Shown here in pieces: positions 33,630 to 42,334 of a DNA stretch of 64,000 nt. Within the stretch, counting starts at the first letter, position 1. Every line of letters begins with the position of its first letter. Under the pieces are notes generated by a model. The model was not told where the DNA came from and did not search any database. It worked only from the letters and a program-made list of their open reading frames with translations. The stretch is from a virus. Where the stretch lies: IMG/VR virus record IMGVR_UViG_3300035661_003606, positions 1 to 64,000 of that record; one strand, written 5' to 3'. A program made the translations under genes and the position numbers.

Positions 33630-34448
33630 ATGGCTATAGATTCCCTTTCCAAATTGGTTGAACAATATTCTCAGGCTTACGGTAGAAAGCGTCTCACCAA
33701 TAAAGAGATGCTTGACAAAATTAAAGAATTCAAAGCTACTAATAACGAAACTATTATGACCGAAATGATTGGAGCTAACATTGGGCTAATCATCAAGGAC
33801 ACTTATAGTATAGTAAAAGACTATACTCAAGTGGAAACATATATTGGCAGTGCTATAATTGGGTTTATTGAGGGCGTTAAGCATTTTGATGTTACTAGAG
33901 GTATTAATCTTGCTAACCCAAATGGATATATTTTTGAATGGGTTAGGGCAATGATTCATAAAGACTTCTATAAAGATAAGGCGTTTCTCTCTGGTTTGAC
34001 TGGCAAGAATAAAATGATTATCAATGCTCTTATCCAAGCTGAAAAAACAGGGTCTTTATCTACTCCCGACTTGATTAACTCCGTAGCTAATCAATTAAAA
34101 GAGGATAAGAAAACTGTCGCTTCGGTACATTCCACCATTGGTTCTAAAATGAGCTTGTCTTATATGAGTGGCAACGACGTAGTAGACATCCAATACGTAG
34201 AAAATAACCCAATGTCTACTATAAATCTATGCCATATTAAATCTGCTCTTTTGCCTGTTCTTAAAGAAATTCTCACCGAAAGAGAACTAACGACTATTAT
34301 GGCTCGAACTATGGAAGACGAAACTCTTGAAACAATTGGAAAGAGACTCGGAGTTTCTAAAGAAGCAGTTAGAATATACGAGAAGACCGCATTCAAAAAA
34401 CTACGAGAGGATGCCCGAATAAAAGCTCTCTTTAATGCTCTCGATTAA
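33630..34448 (+). CDS. RNA polymerase sigma-70 family factor
   Basis: 272 aa. Region 2-like segment IGSAIIGFIEGVKHFDVTRG with ANPNGYIFEWVRAMIHK, and a C-terminal region 4 helix-turn-helix: LTERELTTIMARTM, LETIGKRLGVSKEAVRIYEK. No region 1.1. It would redirect host core polymerase to phage promoters, possibly the TTGACTTTT/TATATT set, though that link is inference. AAGGAGG site. Confidence 0.85.
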   Translation: MAIDSLSKLVEQYSQAYGRKRLTNKEMLDKIKEFKATNNETIMTEMIGANIGLIIKDTYSIVKDYTQVETYIGSAIIGFIEGVKHFDVTRGINLANPNGYIFEWVRAMIHKDFYKDKAFLSGLTGKNKMIINALIQAEKTGSLSTPDLINSVANQLKEDKKTVASVHSTIGSKMSLSYMSGNDVVDIQYVENNPMSTINLCHIKSALLPVLKEILTERELTTIMARTMEDETLETIGKRLGVSKEAVRIYEKTAFKKLREDARIKALFNALD

Positions 34449-34556
34449 AAAAAAATATCAAGAATGGAGGTGATCCAATACTCTATATACTATAATTTTA
34501 ATCCTCTGACTTTAGTCGAGGTAATCCACAAATCACTCTAAACACAGGAGCGTATT

Positions 34557-35813
34557 ATGGAAACTTTTGTAGTTGACACTAGCGTTGTTTTAGAAGACTT
34601 TGAGGTGATTAACGACTTAGAAAATGCAGAAGTAGTTATTCCATTAGCCGTACTGCAAGAGTTAGACGACCATAAGAGAGACCTAGGTGTTACAGGATAT
34701 AATGCCCGCTCATTTATAAAACTACTTGAAAAGCTTAGACAAAATGCCAGTCTTTCTGACGGTGTCCCACTTGGCCCCTCCTGCTCTCTAAAAGTAGAAA
34801 CTACAGAGTTTCCTCATCCTACGGCCGACCAACGAATACTTGCCCTCTGCGAGCGTCTACAGAAAGAAGCTAAGAATAAAATCTTTCTTCTCTCTGAGGA
34901 TATTTCCTTAAGATTACTGGCAGAGGGAAAAGGTGTTTCAGCTAAGTCGGGCATGTATATGCATGACGAAAGCCTGTATAGAGGGGTGAGAGAGATACAA
35001 GTGGATAAGTCCGAGTTAGATTTATTTTTTAAAAATAAGCAGATGCCAATCTCATCGGCCTATCCTAATGAATACTTTATTATGCGCACTGCTACTAATG
35101 GAGGGGCGATAGGCAAGTATAAACAAAAAGCTGGGTGCATTATTCCCTTAGGAGACACGGAAGCGGTTAACGATTTTGTTCGTGCTAGAAATGCCAATCA
35201 AAGATTTCTAGTCGACGCTATACTGGATCCAGACATTTCCATCGTAATGGCGGCCTCTAGGGCTGGTTGTGGGAAAACGATTATAGCTTTGGGAACAGCT
35301 TTATATCTTACTCGACAAACTAGAGATTACCAAAGAGTAGTGATCACTAAAGCCGTAACCCCCGTTGGGGGAAGAGATGCAATAGGGTATTTACCCGGAT
35401 CGTTTGACGAGAAAATGCGCTTTTGGACTCTAAATTTTACCGACAACTTATCTGTAATATCTAACTGGGAAAGTGGCGGATATGGATCTGATATTTTCAC
35501 AGCTAAGGATATAGAAGTATGCTCTCTAATGCATATGAGAGGGAGATCCTTACATCACTCTATAATTATCTTAGACGAAGCTCAAAATATTTCCCCTAAA
35601 GAAGCCAAGACGATTGTGACTAGAATAGGAGAAGGATCTAAGCTTATTGTTCTTGGGGACATAACTCAGATAGATGTTCCATATTTGAATGAATATAATA
35701 ATGGTCTCACTTATATGACCAATAAGTTTAAGGACTACGATATTGCGGCAAGTGTGTATCTAGACAAAAATGAACGGTCCAAATTATCTACTTTGGCCGC
35801 AGAAATTATGTAA
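34557..35813 (+). CDS. phoH: PIN-PhoH fusion (PhoH2-like) RNA helicase/nuclease
   Basis: 418 aa. N-terminal PIN domain with acids Asp7, Glu35, Asp91 and Asp115 (FVVDTSVVLED, LLSEDISL). C-terminal PhoH ATPase: Walker A SRAGCGKT (234-241), Walker B SIIILDEAQN, then LGDITQID. PhoH2 proteins unwind and cleave RNA; single PhoH genes are frequent in phages, and the PIN fusion is known in bacteria. Cytoplasmic, RNA turnover likely. Confidence 0.9.
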   Translation: METFVVDTSVVLEDFEVINDLENAEVVIPLAVLQELDDHKRDLGVTGYNARSFIKLLEKLRQNASLSDGVPLGPSCSLKVETTEFPHPTADQRILALCERLQKEAKNKIFLLSEDISLRLLAEGKGVSAKSGMYMHDESLYRGVREIQVDKSELDLFFKNKQMPISSAYPNEYFIMRTATNGGAIGKYKQKAGCIIPLGDTEAVNDFVRARNANQRFLVDAILDPDISIVMAASRAGCGKTIIALGTALYLTRQTRDYQRVVITKAVTPVGGRDAIGYLPGSFDEKMRFWTLNFTDNLSVISNWESGGYGSDIFTAKDIEVCSLMHMRGRSLHHSIIILDEAQNISPKEAKTIVTRIGEGSKLIVLGDITQIDVPYLNEYNNGLTYMTNKFKDYDIAASVYLDKNERSKLSTLAAEIM

Positions 35814-35828
35814 GTGATGGAGGCAAAA

Positions 35829-36218
35829 ATGATTAGTACTGAAGACAGTGTAAGAACATTCTTGGAGTGTATGTCGATAAGTCCCACCGGTGACGCCGAG
35901 CAAGACAACAAACTTCAAGAGATATTAAAGAAAAGTATTTATGACTTATGCTTTGTGATGGTTCCAGACGTTGATTCTTTAGTGAGTGAGAAAGGAGTAT
36001 TTACACCATCTTCTATTGAGCATGGAGCAGTAATGAAGGCCTTCTTTAGCGAACAACGTAAGGTTATCTTTTCTGTTTTTAGTGGAATAGCTAAACTTAA
36101 GGAACAAGGTGAAAAGGACAAAGCTGAACTTAGAAATGAGATTCAAAATTTAAGAGAAGAGATTGCTAGAATGGGAACTAGAATGAAAGCCATAATGAAG
36201 AATCAACTCACATCTTAG
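35829..36218 (+). CDS. Hypothetical protein with coiled-coil tail
   Basis: 129 aa from ATG 35829 with TGGAGG 5 bp upstream. Helical; the last 40 residues (KDKAELRNEIQNLREEIARM) form a clear coiled coil. It lies at the edge of the repeat-rich region at 36239 and could bind it as an initiator or partition protein, but no DNA-binding motif is visible. Confidence 0.6.
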   Translation: MISTEDSVRTFLECMSISPTGDAEQDNKLQEILKKSIYDLCFVMVPDVDSLVSEKGVFTPSSIEHGAVMKAFFSEQRKVIFSVFSGIAKLKEQGEKDKAELRNEIQNLREEIARMGTRMKAIMKNQLTS

Positions 36219-36238
36219 TGGTTGGCATGGAAATTGCT

Positions 36239-36420
36239 CGCGCGTGCGCGCGCGTATTATTAAATAATATAATAATATTATAATAATATAATACGACTCA
36301 ATTGAGGTTTACAATTGAGGGCATCATATGAGAGACAACAATTAAGGCAAACATATTGAGGCAAACATATTGAGACAAATATATTGAGGCAAATATATTG
36401 AGGCAAACATATTGAGGCAG
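36239..36420 (+). other. Candidate replication origin or partition site (Z-DNA-like, AT-rich, iterons)
   Basis: Inside the only gap over 400 bp (36219-36619). In order: 16 bp of alternating CG/TG (36239-36254); 39 bp of only A and T (36255-36293); TTGAGG at 36302 and 36315; then six copies of a TTGAGG-type core at 36342, 36356, 36370, 36384, 36398 and 36412, exactly 14 bp apart, with AGGCAAACATATTG as the typical unit (AAATAT in two). GC block, melting AT block and iterons are the usual parts of an iteron origin; a centromere-like site is the alternative. The rest of the gap up to 36619 is AT-rich with no clear signal. Confidence 0.65.
36289..36307 (+). promoter_or_regulatory. T7-promoter-like sequence
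   Basis: TAATACGACTCA (36289-36300) equals positions -17 to -6 of the T7 RNA polymerase promoter; the following ATTGAGG matches 4 of the next 7 consensus bases (-5 to +2). It lies between the AT block and the iterons. No T7-type RNA polymerase gene is in this window, so function is uncertain and chance is possible in such AT-rich DNA. Confidence 0.25.
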
Positions 36421-36619
36421 ATAAATAGTGACATTATTAAATTATTTGGCATATTGTGCTGCAATGATATTATTATCTTTTGCAAATAAGAGGTGTATGT
36501 TGTTATATGTATTTAACTATTTCTCTAAATAATTTCTTTATAAGAATTGTTTTAAAAACATTACGGGAATTTTAAAAATACATCTGGAAATCAGAGTAAG
36601 TTGAAGAAAAGGAGAAAAC

Positions 36620-36943
36620 ATGATAAATTTAATCGGAATCCTTCTGGGCGCCATTTCTACCGAAGCAACTGTAAAAGTTCTTCTTAGAGGGGCTATTTTT
36701 GAAGTTCCTAGAAATTGGATTTATTCTAAAATCTCAGAAAATAACTTCTTTGGTAAATTAATCAGATGTCCGTATTGTTTGTCTTTTTGGGTGTCGGCTA
36801 TATTGGTAGGTGCGTATCTTTTGTCTCTGGATCTGTTTTGGTTATATGTATCTTGGACATGTATCTGTCGCTTAAGTAATATTGCCCACGACATTTCAGA
36901 TAAAATTTATTATTCGCAATACGGAACTGGGACAGAAAAATAA
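36620..36943 (+). CDS. DUF1360-like small membrane protein
   Basis: 107 aa. RCPYCLSFWVSAILVGAYLL matches the CPxCLxFWV signature of DUF1360 proteins. Three hydrophobic segments (about 2-24, 55-75, 78-95). Its location suggests the inner membrane. Function unknown. AAAGGAG site. Confidence 0.7.
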   Translation: MINLIGILLGAISTEATVKVLLRGAIFEVPRNWIYSKISENNFFGKLIRCPYCLSFWVSAILVGAYLLSLDLFWLYVSWTCICRLSNIAHDISDKIYYSQYGTGTEK

Positions 36944-36946
36944 CCA

Positions 36947-36974
36947 TTGACTTTTTAGTTTTTAAACTTATATT
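36947..36974 (+). promoter_or_regulatory. Phage promoter TTGACTTTTT-N-TATATT
   Basis: TTGACT (36947-36952), 16-bp spacer starting TTTT, TATATT (36969-36974), 30 bp before ATG 37004. Same consensus as five other sites, with spacer one base shorter. Confidence 0.8.
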
Positions 36975-37003
36975 AAGGCAAAGAAAAGAAAGGAAAAAAG
37001 ACC

Positions 37004-37327
37004 ATGAATGATTTGTTTGGAATTTCTAGCATGGGAAGTACATATGAACAGAGGAAAGTTGAACGTTTTGAAGATTCAAAACGGCATATAGTAGTTGATA
37101 CAGCCGCCGTAACTGACTCAGACAAACCATATGAGACTGCAATAAAGCATCCGAAGTATAATGGTGGGAACTGGATAGTTGTGCAGTTATACAATACTAA
37201 GGAGGAGGCTATTATAGGTCATAAGAAGTGGGTTATAAAAATGACGTCTGATAAACTTCCAAAGAAGATTAAGGACGTGTCCACAAGCATCATAATAGAC
37301 TTAATAAATTTCATGGCTATAGATTAA
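37004..37327 (+). CDS. Hypothetical protein
   Basis: 107 aa. A basic, mixed alpha/beta protein (NWIVVQLYNTKEEAIIGHKK) with no recognised family. First gene behind the promoter at 36947 and before MoxR/VWA module 3. AAAGGAAAA site. Confidence 0.6.
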   Translation: MNDLFGISSMGSTYEQRKVERFEDSKRHIVVDTAAVTDSDKPYETAIKHPKYNGGNWIVVQLYNTKEEAIIGHKKWVIKMTSDKLPKKIKDVSTSIIIDLINFMAID

Positions 37328-37394
37328 GCACTGTATTCATTTAACTGTTATATATGCTTATAGCTCAAGTAAAACCGAAAGAAAGGAATAGCAT

Positions 37395-38819
37395 ATGATA
37401 ACTGATAATAAGTTAAAGTTTTGGATCGAAAACGGTCAAAATGTTTTATTCGTTGGCAAACATGGAGTTGGTAAGACAGCGAGAGTTATTGAGGCTTTTA
37501 ACGAGGCTAAGCTAAATTGGCTGTATTTTAGCGCCTCAACTCTTGATCCCTGGGTAGATTTCATTGGTATTCCAAAAGAAGTGAAGGATAATCATGGTAA
37601 CTCATATATAGATCTTGTAAGACCTAAACCATTTGCTGAAGATACCGTAGAGGCAATATTTCTAGACGAATATAATCGATCTCCAAAGAAAGTCCGAAAT
37701 GCAGTAATGGAACTAATTCAGTTTAAGTCTATCAACGGGAAAAAATTCAAAAATCTAAAGATCATCTGGGCGGCCATCAACCCTGAAGACGAAGAAGAAG
37801 AGGGTGCAAACGGCGGATACGATGTTGAGAAATTGGACCCAGCTCAGAAAGATAGGTTTCACGTCATTGTGAATGTTCCGTATAAGCCCGACAGAAGTTT
37901 CTTTGTTAATAAATATGGAAAAGCTATTGCTGATAGCGCTATAAATTGGTGGACTTCTTTAGACAAGAAGGGGAAAGATAGCGTCTCTCCTAGAAGACTT
38001 GATTATGCTATAGATCTTTACACTAAAAAAGGAGACATGAGAGATGTCTTACCAAGTAACGTCAATGTGACTAAACTATTTCGAGAGTTAGGTAGTGAAG
38101 ATATTAAGGACACTTTAGCTAATCTATACAGTACACAAGATGTCTCAGCTACAAAAAAGTTTCTTTCCTCTAGAAATAACATTGATATTATGCTTAAAAC
38201 TTTAGAGGAAAATGCTAATTACAGGGACTTTTTCCTACCTCTTATGGGTGAAGAGGATCTGGCTAAAATAATAACGGAAAGTAAGTCAATATACCAATAT
38301 GTCATTACCAGTGGCAAGTTTGATAATACAATTGCAGAAATTAAGAAAACTGGATCAAAGTTAGCTAAAACCATCGCTAACGATACTCTAGCTCTCAGTT
38401 ATACCTTTTCTCATAAGCTGCTAGATTCTCTGCCTTCTTTGCCAATGGTCAATAAGTACAAGCTAGGCGGAAAAAGTCTCTATGATACGCTGCATGCCTC
38501 TCTAGGTCTAATGAACAATACATACTATAGGGTGTTTGCAGTAGACGTTGCTATTCTAAACTTACAACCAACAGACGATAAGAAAACATTCGAAATGGTG
38601 ACGAATGTATTGCAAATACTATTCAATCAATCTATCCCGTCAACTATTTTTAATATCAAGCACTTAGATCGTCTTTTGGGCTTTGTCATTAAAAAAGTTA
38701 GCGCATTTCACGGAAAAACACCCGACAAAGAATTTATGGATTTTCGCTTAAAACTTACACCCACAGGACAGAAAAGACTAAACTTGTTCTTAACCAAATT
38801 CGGGAGCTTGTATGCCTAA
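37395..38819 (+). CDS. MoxR-family AAA+ ATPase, copy 3
   Basis: 474 aa. Walker A GKHGVGKT (21-28), AIFLDEYNRS (Asp91, Glu92), sensor-1 WAAINPEDEE and DRFHVIVNV follow the MoxR order. More diverged than copies 1 and 2. Overlaps the VWA-3 start by 8 bp, so the pair is tightly coupled. GAAAGGAAT site. Confidence 0.85.
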   Translation: MITDNKLKFWIENGQNVLFVGKHGVGKTARVIEAFNEAKLNWLYFSASTLDPWVDFIGIPKEVKDNHGNSYIDLVRPKPFAEDTVEAIFLDEYNRSPKKVRNAVMELIQFKSINGKKFKNLKIIWAAINPEDEEEEGANGGYDVEKLDPAQKDRFHVIVNVPYKPDRSFFVNKYGKAIADSAINWWTSLDKKGKDSVSPRRLDYAIDLYTKKGDMRDVLPSNVNVTKLFRELGSEDIKDTLANLYSTQDVSATKKFLSSRNNIDIMLKTLEENANYRDFFLPLMGEEDLAKIITESKSIYQYVITSGKFDNTIAEIKKTGSKLAKTIANDTLALSYTFSHKLLDSLPSLPMVNKYKLGGKSLYDTLHASLGLMNNTYYRVFAVDVAILNLQPTDDKKTFEMVTNVLQILFNQSIPSTIFNIKHLDRLLGFVIKKVSAFHGKTPDKEFMDFRLKLTPTGQKRLNLFLTKFGSLYA

Positions 38820-40131
38820 AATGGAAGATACTATAAACCTATCAACCGAAGAGTTTGCAGAGATTGCTAGAGGCCTAGAGATTCATCATGCGATATTTTC
38901 TGTTTTATGGAACCTAGGCAAGCCAGTATTCACTAACTTGGTTCAAACGGCAGCTGTAGCCTTTGATGAGCAAGGCAAGTCTATTGTGTTTTATTTCAAT
39001 CCGGTTTTTTGGAAGAAGCTTTCCGACTATGAAAGAAATTTTATTATTTGCCACGAATGTCTTCATGTGGCCCTTGGTCACGGTGTCAGGCTAAGGGCTA
39101 TTACTGATTCTTCTCACGATCCTAACATAGCGGCTGACATTGTTGTCAATAATATGCTTATAAAATCTATGGGATTTGACCGAAGTAAGCTTTCTATGGC
39201 GGATGACTTATGCTGGATTGATACGATTTTCAAGCATTCTGAGAAGGTGGAGAAGGATAGATGTCTGGAGTATTATTACAATATACTGCATAAAAATGCA
39301 GAAAAAGAAGCTAGTGGATTAGGAGTGGGGTCAGGAGTTGGGTCTATAGATAGTCATGATGGGATAAAAGATTTAGATCAAGGCGCTCTCGATGATTTAA
39401 CTGATAACGCTATGGGAGGCTTAAACCAGGATGATCTTAAATCCTTTTCTGAAAAGGTTAGCCAATATAAAGAAGAACTAGATGCTGGAGATATTTGTGC
39501 CGGACGGACAGCTGGCACTATAGCAGGAAGGCTTACTCAAGTTGTTAAGCTAACAGAAGTTGTCACCAAAAAGAAATGGGAGACGGTTATTAGAAAATGG
39601 GCAAGACAACACATTAAAGACTCCAGCAAAGATTTTGAACAGTGGGCTAGGACCAACAGAAGGTTTAGTGACATTATTGCAGCGTCTAATTTATTTTTAC
39701 CGTCGGAGATGGAAATAGACCAGCGAGAGCAGGAACTAAGTAAAATAAAAGTGGTTTTCTTCCAAGATACTTCTGGTTCATGCTCTCATTTTGCTAAAAG
39801 ATTTTTTACTGCAGCCTCTAGCTTACCAAAAGATAAATTCGATGTAGAGCTATACTGCTTTGATACGGAAGTATATAAGACGTCCTTAGATAGCGGAAAG
39901 TTATATGGTTTTGGCGGCACTTCATTTAGAATATTAGAAAACTATGTTCGGTATAAAATATCCAATAATGACCCTAAGAAATATCCAAAGGCCATTTTTG
40001 TTATCACGGATGGATATGGGGACAATATCTCACCTCAGTTTCCTCAGAATTGGTATTGGTTCCTGTCATCTGATAATAGAAGTTGTATTCCTTCTGCGTG
40101 TAATATTTTTAAGCTTTCAGATTTTGAATAG
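38812..40131 (+). CDS. HExxH metallopeptidase-like plus VWA protein, copy 3
   Basis: 439 aa. HECLHVALGH (81-90) repeats the HExxHx4H motif; a Gly/Asp-rich linker (about 165-200) precedes the VWA domain with DTSGS (about 319), FGGTSF and ITDGYG. The T of the MIDAS site is kept. Partner of the MoxR ATPase at 37395. Followed directly by a phage promoter. Confidence 0.85.
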   Translation: MPKMEDTINLSTEEFAEIARGLEIHHAIFSVLWNLGKPVFTNLVQTAAVAFDEQGKSIVFYFNPVFWKKLSDYERNFIICHECLHVALGHGVRLRAITDSSHDPNIAADIVVNNMLIKSMGFDRSKLSMADDLCWIDTIFKHSEKVEKDRCLEYYYNILHKNAEKEASGLGVGSGVGSIDSHDGIKDLDQGALDDLTDNAMGGLNQDDLKSFSEKVSQYKEELDAGDICAGRTAGTIAGRLTQVVKLTEVVTKKKWETVIRKWARQHIKDSSKDFEQWARTNRRFSDIIAASNLFLPSEMEIDQREQELSKIKVVFFQDTSGSCSHFAKRFFTAASSLPKDKFDVELYCFDTEVYKTSLDSGKLYGFGGTSFRILENYVRYKISNNDPKKYPKAIFVITDGYGDNISPQFPQNWYWFLSSDNRSCIPSACNIFKLSDFE

Positions 40132-40138
40132 TTGGGCA

Positions 40139-40167
40139 TTGACTTTTAGCCTTAATAGTGTTATATT
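40139..40167 (+). promoter_or_regulatory. Phage promoter TTGACTTTTA-N-TATATT
   Basis: TTGACT (40139-40144), 17-bp spacer, TATATT (40162-40167), 24 bp before the bS21 start codon. Gives bS21 its own short-leader transcript. Confidence 0.88.
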
Positions 40168-40190
40168 ATTTTGACGGAGGTTGTACAAAT

Positions 40191-40412
40191 ATGGCAAAGG
40201 TATATCTAAGGGACAAGGAACCTATTGAAAGAGCGCTAAAGCGCTTCAGCGTTGCAGTAGCTAAAGATGGAATTCTAAGAGAGTTAAAGCTTAGGAAGTA
40301 TTACTTAACTGAAAATCAACGCAGGAGACTCAAAAAAGAAGAAGCTCGCAAGAGATTTATGAAGAATCTTAAGAAAAAGCTTCTTAAGGAAGCTACGTCT
40401 AACGGAAGATAA
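40191..40412 (+). CDS. rpsU: Ribosomal protein bS21
   Basis: 73 aa from ATG 40191 with GGAGG 10 bp upstream; an earlier ATG lies inside the -10 box and is excluded. MAKVYLRDKEPIERALKRF and AVAKDGILRELKLRKYYL, then a Lys/Arg-rich helix, match bS21. This small 30S protein sits near the anti-Shine-Dalgarno region and exchanges easily. Phage copies are known from huge phages and are thought to bias host ribosomes toward phage mRNA. Confidence 0.9.
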   Translation: MAKVYLRDKEPIERALKRFSVAVAKDGILRELKLRKYYLTENQRRRLKKEEARKRFMKNLKKKLLKEATSNGR

Positions 40413-40579
40413 TGCCAAAGAGAATAGAGGAAATAAAGATTAGATTTGCTAATGCTAGGATGGCTATTGACGCCCTTCCGATTGATGCAGATGTAAAGGA
40501 GCAGTTGAAGAAGATTATGACTTCTCACTTGAGGACGATTATTTCATATGCAGAAAACACCGAAGAAAAGCAAAATTAA
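40412..40579 (+). CDS. Small hypothetical protein coupled to bS21
   Basis: 55 aa, starting in a TAATG overlap with the bS21 stop and overlapping the primase gene by 32 bp. Sequence PKRIEEIKIRFANARMAIDA, then a second helix; all-helical and not recognised. Same transcript as bS21, so perhaps linked to translation. Confidence 0.5.
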   Translation: MPKRIEEIKIRFANARMAIDALPIDADVKEQLKKIMTSHLRTIISYAENTEEKQN

Positions 40580-41213
40580 CAAACAGCTTGTAGATAAAAT
40601 TAAAAATAAAATTGACATTCTAAAGTTGGTTGAAGATTTAGGCTTTAGCGTAGTTAAATCATCTAACGATCGATGGGTTATGTGTTGCCTCTTCCATGAG
40701 GAAAGAACCCCGAGTATGACGCTTTATAAAGACTCTAATAGTTTTTATTGCTATGGCTGTACTGAAAGTGGTGATGTAATAACCCTATTACAGAAGGCTA
40801 AGGGGCTCTCATTTGTTGAGGCTGTTAAATTCTTAGCAAAGAGAGGCGGAATTGATGTTGAATCTTCAAATGAAGAAACCTTCCATTGGGAAGGTTCAGA
40901 TGAATACTCTGAAGAGCCCGGTACCGAGCTCGACTACGAAGATATATTTACTTTTGTTGCCATGGAGACGAGAAAGTTGATAGAACAAATCAAAGATGTT
41001 TACTCAACAGACTCCGTGGAGTTTAATGAGGCTGTGTCTTCGATGGAGAGTATTTACCAGAAGTTTGATAACACTGACGTTTCTGGCGTAAAAATGTTAG
41101 CGCTCTCTCAGCTAGAAGGCTTAGCCAACGAGCTTAGGGAGACTTTAAATGAAAGTAGGGGTCATCGGGGACATTCATATGGGGGCATCTTACCACTTTG
41201 GACACACACTTAA
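40548..41213 (+). CDS. Primase zinc-finger (CHC2) protein
   Basis: 221 aa. Residues 18-100 match the DnaG N-terminus: IDILKLVEDLGFSVV, CCLFHEERTPSM and FYCYGCTESGDVITLLQ, a CHC2 zinc finger, then FVEAVKFLAKRGGIDVE. The chain then becomes acidic and helical instead of entering a Toprim core. The Toprim part is a separate gene at 62563, 22 kb away. The C-terminus overlaps sbcD by 65 bp. Confidence 0.8.
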   Translation: MQKTPKKSKINKQLVDKIKNKIDILKLVEDLGFSVVKSSNDRWVMCCLFHEERTPSMTLYKDSNSFYCYGCTESGDVITLLQKAKGLSFVEAVKFLAKRGGIDVESSNEETFHWEGSDEYSEEPGTELDYEDIFTFVAMETRKLIEQIKDVYSTDSVEFNEAVSSMESIYQKFDNTDVSGVKMLALSQLEGLANELRETLNESRGHRGHSYGGILPLWTHT

Positions 41214-42333
41214 AAGCGGACTAAATTCTAGACTTTCAGACTTTAGAAAAACTCTAGCATTCTGCATTGATAGCGCAGGCGAGTTTGGTGCCGAATTAGT
41301 TGTTCTTACGGGAGATTTGTTTAGAAATTCAAAGCCAGGGACATTTGAACAGGATGCATTATGGGAAGAGCTTAAGCGAGGGTATAAAAAATATAATATT
41401 CAGTACCTTATCGCTGCCGGTAATCACGATATGCCATCCTATTGTCGTAAAACGATAAGTACAGTAGCCCACAATATTAATAACAATAATTACATAACCG
41501 CGATAGACACTATAAAGTGTTTAGATTATCCTGATGATTTTAGTATTGTAGTTGTGCCATTCTATAATAAAGTTACTGAGAAAATGAATAGTACTGAGGA
41601 TGTTCTTAGTAAAATCAAAAATGATCTCTCAGTTTTAAAACCGAACAAGAAAACATTATGCGTGTGGCACTGTATATCTGAGGGAACAACTCTTGGAGAT
41701 TCTGTCGGGATGGAGGTAGACGCTCTTAATGAGCCAGTAATACCATTAACCCTAAGCAAGCAGTATAGTATATCTATTTTTGGTCACGTCCATAGACATA
41801 GTATAATTGCTAAGGGTAAGCAGTATGTTATTAATCTTGGCTCTATGGAAGTTAACGATTTTACAGACTCAGATCAAGATAAGTTCATGGCACTGATAGA
41901 CACGGCAAACATGAAGCCCAAACTTGTTAAGCTTCCTGTGATCAAGGCAACTACTTTAAACTTGAAATCGTTCGCGTCGATTCTTCCTGACATGGAAGAG
42001 ATGATTAAAAGAGAAAGCGTAGAGGGTAAGATTGTTCGCATTCATATAGAGACAAATGAAGATGCTCTGAGAACATATAATGAACAATTAGCTAAAGAGC
42101 TAATAGAGAAAAAGCTTGGTGCATATAAATATATGGGAGCAACGTTTAAGATCAAAACATCAGACGATGAATTAGCTGGTGTTGACGTCTCATCTACTCT
42201 CTCTGCGAGTGGATCTATTCTTTCTCATATTAGAACGTTTTTAGAGAGACATGACAAAGAGATGATCGATGAAACAATTTCCTACGTGAAGGGAGTTCTT
42301 GCTCAGATAGAAACTCTCAAAGAGGAAGATTAA
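41149..42333 (+). CDS. sbcD: SbcD/Mre11-like nuclease
   Basis: 394 aa. Metallophosphoesterase motifs GDIHMG, LTGDLF, AAGNHDM, WHCISEG and FGHVHRHS in the order of Mre11/SbcD/T4 gp47. With SbcC it processes DNA ends and hairpins for recombination and replication. One base separates it from sbcC. Confidence 0.9.
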   Translation: MKVGVIGDIHMGASYHFGHTLKSGLNSRLSDFRKTLAFCIDSAGEFGAELVVLTGDLFRNSKPGTFEQDALWEELKRGYKKYNIQYLIAAGNHDMPSYCRKTISTVAHNINNNNYITAIDTIKCLDYPDDFSIVVVPFYNKVTEKMNSTEDVLSKIKNDLSVLKPNKKTLCVWHCISEGTTLGDSVGMEVDALNEPVIPLTLSKQYSISIFGHVHRHSIIAKGKQYVINLGSMEVNDFTDSDQDKFMALIDTANMKPKLVKLPVIKATTLNLKSFASILPDMEEMIKRESVEGKIVRIHIETNEDALRTYNEQLAKELIEKKLGAYKYMGATFKIKTSDDELAGVDVSSTLSASGSILSHIRTFLERHDKEMIDETISYVKGVLAQIETLKEED

Positions 42334-42334
42334 C

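Noticed and set aside
36337-36420. CRISPR array
   Set aside because: The units touch each other at 14-bp spacing with no spacers, and no cas gene is near; iterons fit better.
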